Numbered from the stretch's first letter, positions 34,782 to 43,530 are shown. The stretch is 64,000 nt of DNA from JADGGM01 sp025449955 (GCA_036554285.1 DATBNO010000117.1:12289-76288); one strand, 5' to 3'. Notes: generated by a model from the letters alone, not told the origin. Numbers and translations are program-made.

Positions 34782-35348
34782 ATGCCTCGTCGTCATCTTC
34801 ACATTGCCGCCGGCCTCATCGGTCTCGCGTTGGGCGCCGCCGCTCCTGTGCGCGCGCAGTCATTGCGCGGGTCACACCAAAGCGTCCGCCACGCGTACTC
34901 GTATGCGCAGCATCACGACCTCGACCTCTATCAGACAGCCGCGGCTGTCCGGCGCGCGGTGCGTGACGGAGCCCTCGTGCGCCTCAGGCCCAACGGGCTG
35001 TACACGCTGCATCGCGTCGCCTACCCATATGTGACTCCCACCACGCGCACCTTCGTCGAGCGCCTGGCCGGCGAATACCATATGGCATGCGGCGCGCCAC
35101 TCGCGATCACGAGTGCCGTTCGCCCGACGCGCCGGCAGCCGGCGAACAGCTCCCCATTGTCGGTGCATCCGGCGGGCATCGCCTTGGACCTGCACCGTCC
35201 GTCCGGGGCCTGTCTCGCGTGGCTTCGACACACGCTCTTGACCCTCGAAGCGGAGCGATTGGTCGACGCGACGGAGGAACGTCATCCGGCGCATTTCCAC
35301 GTGATCGTGTTCGCCGAGCCGTATCGGCGGTACCTCGCGTCACGGTAA
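34782..35348 (+). CDS. Exported DUF5715 / M15-like peptidase
   Basis: 188 residues. Signal peptide MPRRHLHIAAGLIGLALGA with cleavage after AAPVRAQ. The C-terminal half resembles zinc D-Ala-D-Ala peptidases of the M15/LAS type: ITSAVRPTRRQ, SVHPAGIALDLH (His and Asp zinc ligands) and HPAHFHVIVF (third His). It may trim peptidoglycan peptides; the nearby pal gene fits an envelope role. ATG 34782 is chosen because it begins the signal peptide; upstream in-frame codons give no plausible leader. Confidence 0.72.
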   Translation: MPRRHLHIAAGLIGLALGAAAPVRAQSLRGSHQSVRHAYSYAQHHDLDLYQTAAAVRRAVRDGALVRLRPNGLYTLHRVAYPYVTPTTRTFVERLAGEYHMACGAPLAITSAVRPTRRQPANSSPLSVHPAGIALDLHRPSGACLAWLRHTLLTLEAERLVDATEERHPAHFHVIVFAEPYRRYLASR

Positions 35349-35470
35349 GTCAGCCGGCCGCGGCATACGCCGCACCCCCATCATGCCGTACCCTCCCGAT
35401 CGACGCCGTGGGCGCACACAAAGAAGTGTTCGCGGGCGCCGTGTGCTCTCCCGTTGCGTCGGTCGTCCCA

Positions 35471-35476
35471 TAAAAT
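35471..35476 (+). promoter_or_regulatory. Candidate -10 box of pal
   Basis: TAAAAT, 55 nt before the pal start, in a locally AT-rich stretch (CCATAAAATAGATTGG). No good -35 hexamer is found 16-18 nt upstream, so confidence is limited. Confidence 0.35.
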
Positions 35477-35530
35477 AGATTGGGTCCCATTCAACGGTCG
35501 TCAAGTCCCCACCCCACAGGAGCGCTGTAT

Positions 35531-36118
35531 ATGTCCCGCAAGAGCCTCGCCCCCGCGGCGCTGCTCGCCGTTTCGACAATGCTGTCGGCATGTCACCACG
35601 CGCCACAAGCCGCGCCGGCGCCCGCCCCGGCGCCCGCACCAGCGGCGGCGCCCGCTCCGGCACCGCCGCCGGCGGATCATAGCGCGGACAGTGCACGGGC
35701 CGCGCAAGAACGAATGGCGCAGGCACGCTCGACCATCGAAGAGCGCATCCACTTCGAGTTCGACAAGGCCGACATTCAGGCCGACGACAAGGCCGTCCTC
35801 GACGCCAAGCTTCCGATTCTGCGCGCCAATCCGAACATGCGCATCCGGATCGAAGGCAACTGCGATGATCGCGGCTCGGAGGAGTACAACCTCGCGTTGG
35901 GCCAGCGGCGCGCCGCTGCCGCGAAGCGGTATCTCACCGACTTCGGCGTCGACGCCGGTCGCATCGACATCATCTCGTACGGGCACGAGAAGCCGATGTG
36001 CACGCAGGACGCCGAGGACTGCTGGTCGCAGAACCGGCGCGATGAGTTCGTGATCATCGCCGGGGGCGACAACATCGTCTCCATGGCGGAGAGCGACAAC
36101 ACCTTCGCTTTGCGTTAG
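35531..36118 (+). CDS. pal: Peptidoglycan-associated lipoprotein Pal (OmpA-like)
   Basis: 195-residue outer-membrane lipoprotein. Signal and lipobox LLAVSTMLSAC (Cys at about 21), a proline-alanine linker of repeated AP units (about 26-50), then the OmpA_C peptidoglycan-binding domain. Its motifs are IHFEFDKADI, IRIEGNCDDRGSEEYN (diaminopimelate-binding Asp and Arg) and LGQRRAAAAKRYL. Pal links the outer membrane to peptidoglycan, normally with Tol proteins, which are not in this window. AGGAG lies 10 nt before ATG 35531. The TAG stop sits inside a GTTAGGC motif, and a perfect hairpin follows. Confidence 0.95.
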   Translation: MSRKSLAPAALLAVSTMLSACHHAPQAAPAPAPAPAPAAAPAPAPPPADHSADSARAAQERMAQARSTIEERIHFEFDKADIQADDKAVLDAKLPILRANPNMRIRIEGNCDDRGSEEYNLALGQRRAAAAKRYLTDFGVDAGRIDIISYGHEKPMCTQDAEDCWSQNRRDEFVIIAGGDNIVSMAESDNTFALR

Positions 36119-36130
36119 GCCTGCGTTTTC

Positions 36131-36164
36131 GGCTCGCGCACCCCGCTCTTCGGGTGCGCGAGCC
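36131..36164 (+). terminator. Perfect 13-bp hairpin after pal
   Basis: GGCTCGCGCACCC (36131-36143) pairs perfectly with GGGTGCGCGAGCC (36152-36164) across an 8-nt loop, 12 nt after the pal stop. No T-run follows, so it is either a weak or factor-assisted terminator or an mRNA-stabilising structure. Confidence 0.6.
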
Positions 36165-36281
36165 GGCAGGCCGGCAGAACCGGTGCCGGCACGCCGGTGC
36201 ACCACCAACCCAAGCGGGCTGTCATGTCGCTCGGGCGGCTACCCGTGTAGGTTTCCCGGGCACCGTCTTGCGAGCCGTGTA

Positions 36282-36920
36282 ATGAGCCCCGAGCCTTCCG
36301 CCCTCTCGCCCGCTCCGACAGCGATTCAGCGCGAGCAGGTCGTGCAGCGTCTGTGCAGCCACTTCGCGAGCAACCATCTCACGATGGACGAGCTCGAGCA
36401 ACGCATCGATCAGGCGTACAAAGCGCCGTCGGTGACGGAGCTCGATGCGCTCGTCACCGGACTGCCGGTGTTGGCAGACGATCCGTCGGTCGCGACGCCC
36501 GATTCGCTGGTCCCGACAAGCGCGCCGGCGCTGCCGGCCAATGTGCCCGACCGCGACGTGCTGATCGGTATCATGAGCGGCCACACGCGCCGCGGACCGT
36601 GGGCCGTCCCGCGGCACCTCAAGGTGTTCACGGTGATGGGCGGGATCGTGCTCGACCTGCGCGAGGCGCTCATCGCGCCGGGCGTATCGGAAATCGAGAT
36701 TACGGCGATCATGGCGGGCGTCGAGATCTTCGTGCCGCCCGGCGTGCGGATCGAGTGCACGGGATCGGCGTTCATGGGCGCGTTCGAGGTCGATCAACGG
36801 GCGCAGTCGCTCGCGGTCGCCGGTGATGAGCGCATCATCCGCGTGACGGGATTCGCGATGATGGCGGGCGTGGACGCCAAAGTGCGTCCGCCGAAAGACC
36901 GGACCAAGCTGCGCGGCTAA
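36282..36920 (+). CDS. DUF1707 and LiaF-like domain protein
   Basis: 212 residues. The N-terminal DUF1707/SHOCT-like helical domain (about 12-65; REQVVQRLCSHFASNHLTMDELEQR, read in parts) is followed by a Pro/Ala linker and a C-terminal beta-helix like LiaF/DUF2154 (VLIGIMSGHTRRG; MGGIVLDLREA; IMAGVEIFVPPGV; AFMGAFE). No transmembrane helix. Members are thought to act as cell-envelope stress sensors or modulators; the exact role is unknown. ATG 36282 begins the conserved region. Convergent with aroH (6-nt gap). Confidence 0.8.
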   Translation: MSPEPSALSPAPTAIQREQVVQRLCSHFASNHLTMDELEQRIDQAYKAPSVTELDALVTGLPVLADDPSVATPDSLVPTSAPALPANVPDRDVLIGIMSGHTRRGPWAVPRHLKVFTVMGGIVLDLREALIAPGVSEIEITAIMAGVEIFVPPGVRIECTGSAFMGAFEVDQRAQSLAVAGDERIIRVTGFAMMAGVDAKVRPPKDRTKLRG

Positions 36921-36926
36921 CGCCGG

Positions 36927-37280
36927 TCAGGCGCGGGACGCGAGATCCGGTCTGAGGGCGGTCGCGCCGCGCAAATAGACCGCCCGCAGACGCGGGGCGT
37001 CGCTCGGCGCGTCGACGTGCAGCAACACACGCAGGCATCGCGGCAATCCATCCGGCACAGCGATCTCCGACATGCAGAGCACCGGCACGCGCTCCCATCC
37101 GATCGCGCGCACGGCGTCGGACGGGTCGGCGCTCGTCACATCGCGCGTCGTCGTGACGATGACGCTGACCACATCGGATGCACTGAGGGCGTTGCGGTCG
37201 AGCAGCGTCTCGAGCAGCGCGCGCGTGGCGGCGAGCACGGCGGACGGCTCGTCGCGCGCCACGGTGGTGGCGCCGCGCAC
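36927..37280 (-). CDS. aroH: Chorismate mutase, AroH class
   Basis: 117-residue monofunctional chorismate mutase of the Bacillus AroH trimer type, converting chorismate to prephenate for Phe and Tyr synthesis. Motifs: RGATTVARDEP at the N-terminus (active-site Arg), the middle strand VIVTTTRDVTSADP, WERVPVLCMSEIAVPDGLPRC and the C-terminal VYLRGATALRPDL (active-site Arg and Tyr). Length is close to B. subtilis AroH (127). GTG 37280 is the likely start. It is the only other aromatic-amino-acid gene in the window besides the attenuated hydroxylase at 53769, and it shows no attenuator. Confidence 0.92.
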   Translation of the reverse strand: MRGATTVARDEPSAVLAATRALLETLLDRNALSASDVVSVIVTTTRDVTSADPSDAVRAIGWERVPVLCMSEIAVPDGLPRCLRVLLHVDAPSDAPRLRAVYLRGATALRPDLASRA

Positions 37281-37540
37281 GGCACGCAGGGTTCTCGCGG
37301 CCGCGGAACCATGGGCGGGGCGGCCCGGTGCACGGTCCAGGGCGGTCCTCCGGCATTATCGTTAGGCGTGGCGTCGGGCGCGCGATGCACCACGTGCGTC
37401 GCCGCACCGGCCCGTAAGTTACATTCGGAGTGGGCGTCGCGGCGACCGAGTGCCGGGGCGCGAAATGCTCTGTCAAGCGCGCTCGGCGGCTGCCGGGTCT
37501 GATCGCCGGAGCGCCTGGATCGTGCGGGGGAGCGGGAGTC

Positions 37541-38215
37541 ATGCGCATTGCCATCATTGGTGCGGGCCACGTGGGCGGGACCTTGGGTCGTCGGTGGGCG
37601 AGCGTCCCCGGTGCGACGCACACGGTGACGTTCGGGTTGCGGGCCGGCGACGAGCCGGATGCACAGTTAGGCGAATTCATCGAGGCATCGGGCGGCGCGG
37701 CCCGCGCGGCGCCGGTGGCCGACGCGGCGCGCGACGCCGGGGTGGTGGTGTTCGCGACGCCCTGGAAAGCGACCCGCGAGGCCGTCGAGAGCGCCGGCGC
37801 GCTCACGGGCAAGGTCGTGATCGATTGCACGAATCCGTTCGCTGCCGGCCTAACGGGGCTCGACGTGCCGGACGGCCGCTCGGGCGCCGAGGAGGTCGCC
37901 AGGTTGGCGCCCGGCGCGCGCGTCGTGAAGGCGTTCAACACGACCGGATTCAACATCATGGCCAATCCGGTATTCCCGGAGGGGCCGGCGACCATGTTTT
38001 ACTGCGGAGACGACGCGTCCGCGAAGCGCGTGGTGCAGCAACTGGCCTCGGAGCTGGGCTTCGACCCGATTGATGCGGGCCCGCTGTCTCGCGCGCGCGT
38101 GCTCGAGGGCATGGCGCTACTGTGGGTGAGTCTGGCGATGGGCGGCGTATCGGGCGGCGCCGAGCTCGGTCGCGAGATCGCGTTCCGCTTGGCGCGCCGC
38201 CGATCGACGGCATGA
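37541..38215 (+). CDS. NADP oxidoreductase, coenzyme F420-dependent type
   Basis: 224-residue Rossmann-fold protein. NAD(P)-binding GAGHVGGTLGRRW at the N-terminus, VVVFATPWKA, VVIDCTNPF and KAFNTTGFN match the F420-dependent NADP reductase (Fno-like / NADPH-dependent F420 reductase) family. Whether the organism uses F420 cannot be told here; many homologues act on other substrates. ATG 37541 is preceded by a GGGAG-type ribosome site. It lies just before the copper operon but is separated by a new promoter, so it is probably independent. Confidence 0.8.
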   Translation: MRIAIIGAGHVGGTLGRRWASVPGATHTVTFGLRAGDEPDAQLGEFIEASGGAARAAPVADAARDAGVVVFATPWKATREAVESAGALTGKVVIDCTNPFAAGLTGLDVPDGRSGAEEVARLAPGARVVKAFNTTGFNIMANPVFPEGPATMFYCGDDASAKRVVQQLASELGFDPIDAGPLSRARVLEGMALLWVSLAMGGVSGGAELGREIAFRLARRRSTA

Positions 38216-38225
38216 GGGGCCGGGC

Positions 38226-38279
38226 TTGACATAGGCCCCGGGGGTATCGATGCTTCGGAGGGTACCCCGCGGGGGTATG
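38226..38279 (+). promoter_or_regulatory. copZA promoter with two CsoR boxes
   Basis: TTGACA at 38226-38231, with a weak GATGCT 17 nt later (38249-38254). Two GC-rich palindromes overlap it: ATAGGCCCCGGGGGTAT (38231-38247), between the promoter elements, and TACCCCGCGGGGGTATG (38263-38279), just after the start. The second closely matches the known CsoR operator pattern TACCC-N2-GGGGGTAT. Centres are about 32 bp apart, roughly three helical turns. A csoR gene ends this operon, so copper-relieved autorepression is expected. Confidence 0.75.
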
Positions 38280-38299
38280 TCCTTCGTCCGGAGCATCGC

Positions 38300-38512
38300 A
38301 TGGAACGCGTCACGGTTCAGATCGACGGGATGTCGTGCGGGCACTGCGTGGCCGCCGTTGGGCGCGCGTTGCGCGCGCTGCCCGGCGTGGACGTCGAGCA
38401 GGTGGCTGTGGGATCGGCGACGATCGCGTACGATCCCGGCGCCGTCTCGCTGGACCGCATCCACGCGGCCGTGCGCGCCGAGGGGTACGCGCCGCGGGAC
38501 AACGGCCGATGA
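38300..38512 (+). CDS. copZ: CopZ-like copper chaperone (HMA domain)
   Basis: 70-residue single heavy-metal-associated domain. The Cu(I) site is GMSCGHC at residues 10-16, followed by the ferredoxin-like fold (VAVGSATIAYDP; AEGYAP). It should carry Cu(I) in the cytoplasm to CopA or CsoR. CCGGAG precedes ATG 38300. It is the first gene of the copper operon behind two CsoR boxes; its stop shares ATGA with the next start. Confidence 0.92.
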   Translation: MERVTVQIDGMSCGHCVAAVGRALRALPGVDVEQVAVGSATIAYDPGAVSLDRIHAAVRAEGYAPRDNGR

Positions 38513-38595
38513 GCGCCGCATCGGTCGTGGTAATCGCGTTAGGCATTGCCGGCGTGGTCTGGGTGGGGTGGTACTTCCGCCTCTTCTCGCGCTGA
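38509..38595 (+). CDS. 28-residue single-pass membrane peptide in copper operon
   Basis: A tiny ORF, 29 codons including stop, starting inside the copZ stop (ATGA) and ending 1 nt before the copA GTG. It encodes one strong transmembrane helix (SVVVIALGIAGVVWVGWYF) and a short basic tail RLFSR. The tight coupling on both sides argues that it is translated. The position recalls small proteins beside cation ATPases (for example CcoS next to CcoI), but I see no sequence match and make no functional claim. It contains one GTTAGGC motif. Confidence 0.6.
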   Translation: MSAASVVVIALGIAGVVWVGWYFRLFSR

Positions 38596-38596
38596 C

Positions 38597-40975
38597 GTGA
38601 GCACGGCGCGCCCCAACGGCGACACAATCACCATCCCCGTGACCGGGATGACGTGCGCCGCGTGCTCGAGCCGTGTGCAGCGCGCGCTCGCGTCGCGGCC
38701 GGGCGTGTCCGACGCCGCCGTGAACCTGCTCATGGGCAGCGCCACCATCACGTACGATCCCGCGCGCGCACGCGCCGACGATCTCGTGGAGGCGGTGCGC
38801 GCCACGGGGTACGGCGCCGAGCTCCCGCCTCACGGCAAGCCGGAACCCGGCGCGCACGCCGCGCACGTCCACGCGCAACACCAGGACACGCGGCAGGCGG
38901 CGCGCCGAGCCGCCGTCGCGCTCGGCTTGGGCCTCGTAGCGATGGTGCTCTCGATGGCGTTAGGCACCGGCGCCATGGCGGCCGGCCCGGCGCACGCCGT
39001 GGACCCGTTCATGCGCTGGTCGATGGCGCGCCTCACGCCGCTCGTCTCGAGCGTGGCGCCGTGGCTCTTCGCCGTTCCACGGGTCGTGCTCCTCGCCGCG
39101 CTGCTGGCGCTGACGCTCGTGGTGATGGCGTGGGCCGGGCGCGACTTCTATACGCGGGCGTGGATCGCGTTCCGGCATCGCGGCGCCGACATGAACACGC
39201 TCATTGCCGTCGGCACGGGCGCCGCGTTCCTGTATTCGGTGGCGGCGACGGTGGCGCCGCGCTTCTTCGCGGCCCACGGCGTGTCGCCCGACGTCTACTA
39301 CGAGGCGGTCGACTTCATCATCGCGCTGATTCTGTTAGGCAACGCGATCGAAGCGCGGGCCACCGCGCGAACGGCGGCGGCGCTGCACGCGTTGGCCGGC
39401 ATGCAGCCGCCGGTGGCGCGCGTGGTGATCGATGGCATCGAGCACGACCGTTCCGTGGGCGACGTGCGGAGCGGCGACGTGATCGCGGTCCGCCCGGGCG
39501 AACGCATCCCGGTGGACGGCCGGTTGATCGCCGGCGAGAGCACGGTGAACGAGTCGATGCTGACCGGCGAGTCGATGCCCGTGGCCAAGCGCGAGGGCGA
39601 CGCCGTGATCGGCGCGACCATCAACGGGACCGGCGCATTCCGCTATCGCGCCACGTCGTTAGGCGCGGACAGCGTGCTGGCGCGCATCGTCCGGTTGGTC
39701 CACGACGCGCAAGCCACGCGCGCGCCCATCCAGGCGCTGGCGGACCGCGTGAGCGCCATCTTCGTGCCGGTCGTGCTGCAGATCGCCATCGCGACGTTCG
39801 TAGTGTGGTTCGTGGTGCTGGACGCGCACGCGACGGCCGGCCCGACCGCCGCCGTGCGGGCGTTTGCCGCGGCGGTCGCCGTGTTGGTCATCGCCTGTCC
39901 GTGCGCCATGGGGCTCGCGGTGCCGACGGCGGTGATGGTGGCGACGGGCCGGGCCGCTCAGTTAGGCCTGCTGATCAAGGGCGGCGCGGCGCTCCAGCGC
40001 GCGGGCGCCGTCCGCACGGTCGTGCTCGACAAGACGGGCACCATCACGGCGGGCACGCCCGCGGTGACCGACGTCGTCGCGGCACCTAACGGTCGGTGGG
40101 AGACCATGGAACTGGTGCGGCTGGCGGCGTCGGTCGAACATGCGAGTGAACATCCGGTTGCCGCGGCCATCGTGCGACACGCCGCCGCACCGCTCACCGA
40201 CGTCCAGGACTTTCAGTCCCTCACCGGACTCGGCGCCCGCGGCATCGTGGCCGGCATTCGCGTGGCCGTTGGGAACGCGGCACTCATGGGCTCGTCGGGA
40301 ATCGATGTGTCCCCGCTCGATGCAGCGGCCGCGCGCCTAACGGAAGACGCGAAGAGCCTCGTGTACGTGGCGCTGGACGGCGCGCTGGCCGGGCTGATCG
40401 CGGTCGCCGACCCGGTGCGGCCCACGTCGCGCGCCGCGGTCGCGCGGCTGCGTGCGCTGGGCCTCGACGTGGTGATGCTCACCGGCGACAACGCGCGAAC
40501 CGCTCAGGCCGTGGCGCGTGCGGCGGGCATCGATCGCGTACGCGCCGGCCTGTTGCCCGACGGCAAGGTCGCGGAGATCGAGCGGATCGCGCACGAGAGC
40601 GGCGCGGCGGTGGCAATGGTCGGCGACGGCGTGAACGACGCCCCTGCGCTCGCGCGTGCCGACGTGGGCATTGCACTCGGATGGGGCACGGGCACCGACG
40701 TCGCCGCCGAGGCGAGCGACATCACGCTGATGCGCGGCGGCGTCGAGGCTGTCGTGACCGCGATCTCGCTCTCGCGCCGCACCATGACGACGATGCGACA
40801 GAATCTCGGTTGGGCATTCGCCTACAACGTGATCGGCATTCCGATCGCGGCCGGCGTCCTCTATCCCGCATTCGGCCTGATGCTGAGCCCAGTGCTCGCG
40901 AGCGCGGCCATGGCTTTCAGCTCGGTGAGCGTCGTAGCCAACAGTCTGCGTTTGCGCACCATCGCACTCGATTGA
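38597..40975 (+). CDS. copA: Copper-exporting P1B-type ATPase
   Basis: 792-residue inner-membrane Cu(I) exporter. One N-terminal HMA domain with GMTCAACS, eight predicted helices with the ion-path motif ACPCAMGL (CPC near residue 433), the phosphorylation site DKTGT (about 478), the P1B HP motif in EHASEHPVAAA, and the hinge GDGVNDAPAL. The His-rich stretch HAAHVHAQHQ after the HMA domain may bind metal. GTG 38597 follows the small membrane ORF by 1 nt. Together with CopZ and CsoR this is a self-contained copper-efflux operon. Confidence 0.96.
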   Translation: MSTARPNGDTITIPVTGMTCAACSSRVQRALASRPGVSDAAVNLLMGSATITYDPARARADDLVEAVRATGYGAELPPHGKPEPGAHAAHVHAQHQDTRQAARRAAVALGLGLVAMVLSMALGTGAMAAGPAHAVDPFMRWSMARLTPLVSSVAPWLFAVPRVVLLAALLALTLVVMAWAGRDFYTRAWIAFRHRGADMNTLIAVGTGAAFLYSVAATVAPRFFAAHGVSPDVYYEAVDFIIALILLGNAIEARATARTAAALHALAGMQPPVARVVIDGIEHDRSVGDVRSGDVIAVRPGERIPVDGRLIAGESTVNESMLTGESMPVAKREGDAVIGATINGTGAFRYRATSLGADSVLARIVRLVHDAQATRAPIQALADRVSAIFVPVVLQIAIATFVVWFVVLDAHATAGPTAAVRAFAAAVAVLVIACPCAMGLAVPTAVMVATGRAAQLGLLIKGGAALQRAGAVRTVVLDKTGTITAGTPAVTDVVAAPNGRWETMELVRLAASVEHASEHPVAAAIVRHAAAPLTDVQDFQSLTGLGARGIVAGIRVAVGNAALMGSSGIDVSPLDAAAARLTEDAKSLVYVALDGALAGLIAVADPVRPTSRAAVARLRALGLDVVMLTGDNARTAQAVARAAGIDRVRAGLLPDGKVAEIERIAHESGAAVAMVGDGVNDAPALARADVGIALGWGTGTDVAAEASDITLMRGGVEAVVTAISLSRRTMTTMRQNLGWAFAYNVIGIPIAAGVLYPAFGLMLSPVLASAAMAFSSVSVVANSLRLRTIALD

Positions 40976-41012
40976 CGTCCGCCATCCATCACGATTCAGC
41001 CGAGACTGCATC

Positions 41013-41306
41013 ATGCCCAAGACCGCGCGACACGTAGAGTCGGATCTCAAGGCCCGCAATCAGACGCGACTCCGGCGGATCGAAGGCCAGGTGCGCGGAT
41101 TGCAACGCATGGTCGAAGAGGATCGATACTGCGCCGATATCATGACGCAGATCTCATCCGTTCAGGAAGCGCTGCGCGCTGTGGGTAAGGAGCTGATGCG
41201 CAATCATCTCAAGCACTGCGCAACCGAGGCAATTCGTGCCGGCAACCACGAAGCCAACGCAATGTACGACGAGCTGATCGACCTGATTTACGCGCGAACT
41301 CGGTGA
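41013..41306 (+). CDS. csoR: Copper-sensing repressor CsoR
   Basis: 97-residue all-helical repressor of the CsoR/RcnR family. The Cu(I) ligands Cys40, His65 and Cys69 (in RYCADIM and NHLKHC) keep the C-x24-H-x3-C spacing of M. tuberculosis CsoR. Arg-rich helix 1 (RLRRIEGQVRGLQRM) is the DNA-binding face. Apo-CsoR should occupy the two boxes before copZ and release on binding Cu(I). It is the last gene of the operon; a weak hairpin CTGACG/CGTCAG (41311-41331) follows the stop. Confidence 0.94.
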   Translation: MPKTARHVESDLKARNQTRLRRIEGQVRGLQRMVEEDRYCADIMTQISSVQEALRAVGKELMRNHLKHCATEAIRAGNHEANAMYDELIDLIYARTR

Positions 41307-41426
41307 AGTCCTGACGGTTTACGCACGTCAGACGCCTCGCAAAACGTCGCCGCGTGGCCCGATTCTCGCTCGCCTATCCCATGAGGCCGGCGCCCGCGCG
41401 CGTGGGGCAACGCGAGCAGTGCGGCA

Positions 41427-42764
41427 TTGAGCGGAATCGTGCGATGTAACGGCGGACCAAGCAGAGGATTCGTGGGTCGTGTATCCAAGCGCGCCACGCA
41501 TGACACTAGGCACACACGGGCAGGCGGTCAGCGGCAGTCGCGCGCTCGGCGCGCCGAAGATCTGGTGTGCAAGTTGGTCCATCACCTCACGGACCTGGCG
41601 ATCTATGCGGTCGATCAACGCGCCGAGATTCTGAGCTGGAATCTTGGCGCCGAGCGCTGCACGGGGTTCGTCGCGCGCGAGGTGGTTGGCGGCCCCATAT
41701 CACGCCTCTACACGCCGCAGGATCTGTCGACCAACCTGCCGTCGCGCGAGCTCGAGCAAGCCATGCTCGTTGGGCAATACGAGACCGCGGGATGGCGCGT
41801 GCGCAAGGACGGATCGCAGTTTTGGGCGAAGATCGTCGTCACGGCGCTGCACGAAGATGACGGTGCGTTAGCAGGGTTCGGCATCGTGGTGCAGGACCTC
41901 ACGGCCCAACGGGAGGCCGAGCGCGAGCAATACGACCACGCATTGCAGTTGGCGGCGCGCGAATCGGCTCGCATCGAGGCCGAGCAGCGGGCGAAAAATC
42001 TCAGCGCGCTCGTAGAACAGATTCGCGCGCAGGCCGCTGAGCTCGACCGCCGTCGTATCGAGGCCGACGCCGCGAACCGGGCGAAAACGGATTTCCTTGC
42101 CGCGATGTCGCACGAGCTGCTCACGCCGCTCAACGCGATCGGCGGATACGCGTCGCTGTTGGCCATGGGTCTTCGCGGTCCGCTCACGGTCGAGCAGCGC
42201 GCCGACATCGACCGGATTCGTGGCAGCCAATTGCAGTTGATCGGGTTGATCAACGATCTGCTCAACTTCAGCCGGATCGAGTCCGGGCACGTGGCGTTCA
42301 GCGTGGACGACGTCGTGTTGTCGGACGCGGTGCGCGAGGTGACGGCGATCATGGCGCCCCAAGTGATGGCGCGTCACCTGATCGATGAACGTACGGAGTG
42401 CATGGATGACGTCGTGGCGCGGGCCGACCGCGCGAAGGTGGAGCAGATCCTGCTGAATCTGTTGTCCAATGCGCTCAAATACACGGAGCCGGGCGGCCGG
42501 CTCACGTGGTCGTGCGCGGTGGTCGGCGACCGTGTTCGCCTAACGATACGCGATACGGGGCGCGGGATTCCGGCGGACCGGCTGGAGGACATCTTCGAGC
42601 CGTTCGTGCAGATCGGGCGCGCGTTCGCGCGGCCCGGGGAGGGCGCGGGACTCGGCTTGGCGATCAGCCGCGATCTGGCGCGGGCGATGGGCGGTGATTT
42701 GACGGTCGAGAGCGCGCCGAACGTGGGCTCGGCGTTTACGCTGGATTTGCCTCGGGCGCGTTAG
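41427..42764 (+). CDS. PAS-domain sensor histidine kinase, probably soluble
   Basis: Up to 445 residues, no transmembrane helix. PAS domain (about 50-165; ILSWNLGAERCTGF; GFGIVVQDLT), coiled coil (about 165-220), H-box MSHELLTPLNAIGGY (the usual Arg after HEL is Leu here), N-box NLLSNALKYTEPGG and G-boxes DTGRGIP and GAGLGLAISRDLA. A cytoplasmic kinase with no adjacent regulator. The start is uncertain: TTG 41427 opens the frame, and GTG 41472 with AGAGGA nearby is an alternative. The TAG stop lies in a GTTAGGC motif, and the 3' end overlaps the convergent gene by 29 nt. Confidence 0.88.
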   Translation: MSGIVRCNGGPSRGFVGRVSKRATHDTRHTRAGGQRQSRARRAEDLVCKLVHHLTDLAIYAVDQRAEILSWNLGAERCTGFVAREVVGGPISRLYTPQDLSTNLPSRELEQAMLVGQYETAGWRVRKDGSQFWAKIVVTALHEDDGALAGFGIVVQDLTAQREAEREQYDHALQLAARESARIEAEQRAKNLSALVEQIRAQAAELDRRRIEADAANRAKTDFLAAMSHELLTPLNAIGGYASLLAMGLRGPLTVEQRADIDRIRGSQLQLIGLINDLLNFSRIESGHVAFSVDDVVLSDAVREVTAIMAPQVMARHLIDERTECMDDVVARADRAKVEQILLNLLSNALKYTEPGGRLTWSCAVVGDRVRLTIRDTGRGIPADRLEDIFEPFVQIGRAFARPGEGAGLGLAISRDLARAMGGDLTVESAPNVGSAFTLDLPRAR

Positions 42765-43530
42765 GCGGCGCATCGGCGGCTCGCGATGCCGGCGGCGCAT
42801 CATCGAGGGCCTGTGCCATTGCCTCGATGTCCATCCCCTCGCGGCGAACGCGCAGATCGTAGTACACGATCGCCGGGAAGACGTGCGGAAGGGGCAAGAT
42901 GGCGAGGTTGGTGATCATCGCGACGAGCGTCAGGACGCGCACCGGAACGTAGACGTGATGGGTCACGGTCAGCCACAGCCAGTTGAGCACCAGGCCGCTG
43001 ATGATCTCCAGGATCAGATAGGCTACCGCCGCGCCGAGGAGCACGCCCAGCACGTGCATCACATTGCCGCGCGACAACGCGAGCGAGCGGTCGATCGCCT
43101 CGCTCGCGTGCACATCCTCGAGGGCATACACCGGTATCGCCGTGTACATCCACGCCGCCACAACGAACCCGCCGACGATCAACCCGATGAGCCCCAACAC
43201 GACGCTCACGCCGGCGATGATCGACACGCCGATCAGCCCGGGAGCCCGCCGCAACCCCCGCCCGACGGCATCGCCTAACGATACCGTTTCCCCCGTGAAT
43301 GCCTGCGATACCAGCCATGCCGCAATGCCTGTCGCGACCGGCACCGTAAAGAGCTCGGCCAGTCTGATGTAGGTGATCGACGACGTCGAAACGAACAGGG
43401 CAAGCACCAACCACGGCGAGGCGGGAATCAGCTCCGCCAGGAAGAAGTCCCAATATCGGCGGCGGAGGACGACGAGGCCGGCGTCGATGAGGCCGGTCGC
43501 CGGACGCGCCTGCAACGCGACGGGGGGCAT
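42736..43530 (-). CDS. Multi-pass membrane protein of unknown function
   Basis: 264 residues with about six hydrophobic helices (for example VTGIAAWLVSQAF-type at 70, SIIAGVSVVLGLIGLIVGGF at 110, VLGVLLGAAVAYLILEIISG at 160, split here by eye). The C-terminal cytosolic tail is Ala/Pro-rich. The layout, with a VPVYALEDVHASEAIDRS segment between helices, resembles proteins annotated as glycerophosphodiester phosphodiesterase membrane-domain or DUF975-like, but I am not certain. ATG 43530 begins the conserved hydrophobic part. Divergent from a methyltransferase gene 150 nt away. Confidence 0.65.
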   Translation of the reverse strand: MPPVALQARPATGLIDAGLVVLRRRYWDFFLAELIPASPWLVLALFVSTSSITYIRLAELFTVPVATGIAAWLVSQAFTGETVSLGDAVGRGLRRAPGLIGVSIIAGVSVVLGLIGLIVGGFVVAAWMYTAIPVYALEDVHASEAIDRSLALSRGNVMHVLGVLLGAAVAYLILEIISGLVLNWLWLTVTHHVYVPVRVLTLVAMITNLAILPLPHVFPAIVYYDLRVRREGMDIEAMAQALDDAPPASRAADAPPNAPEANPA

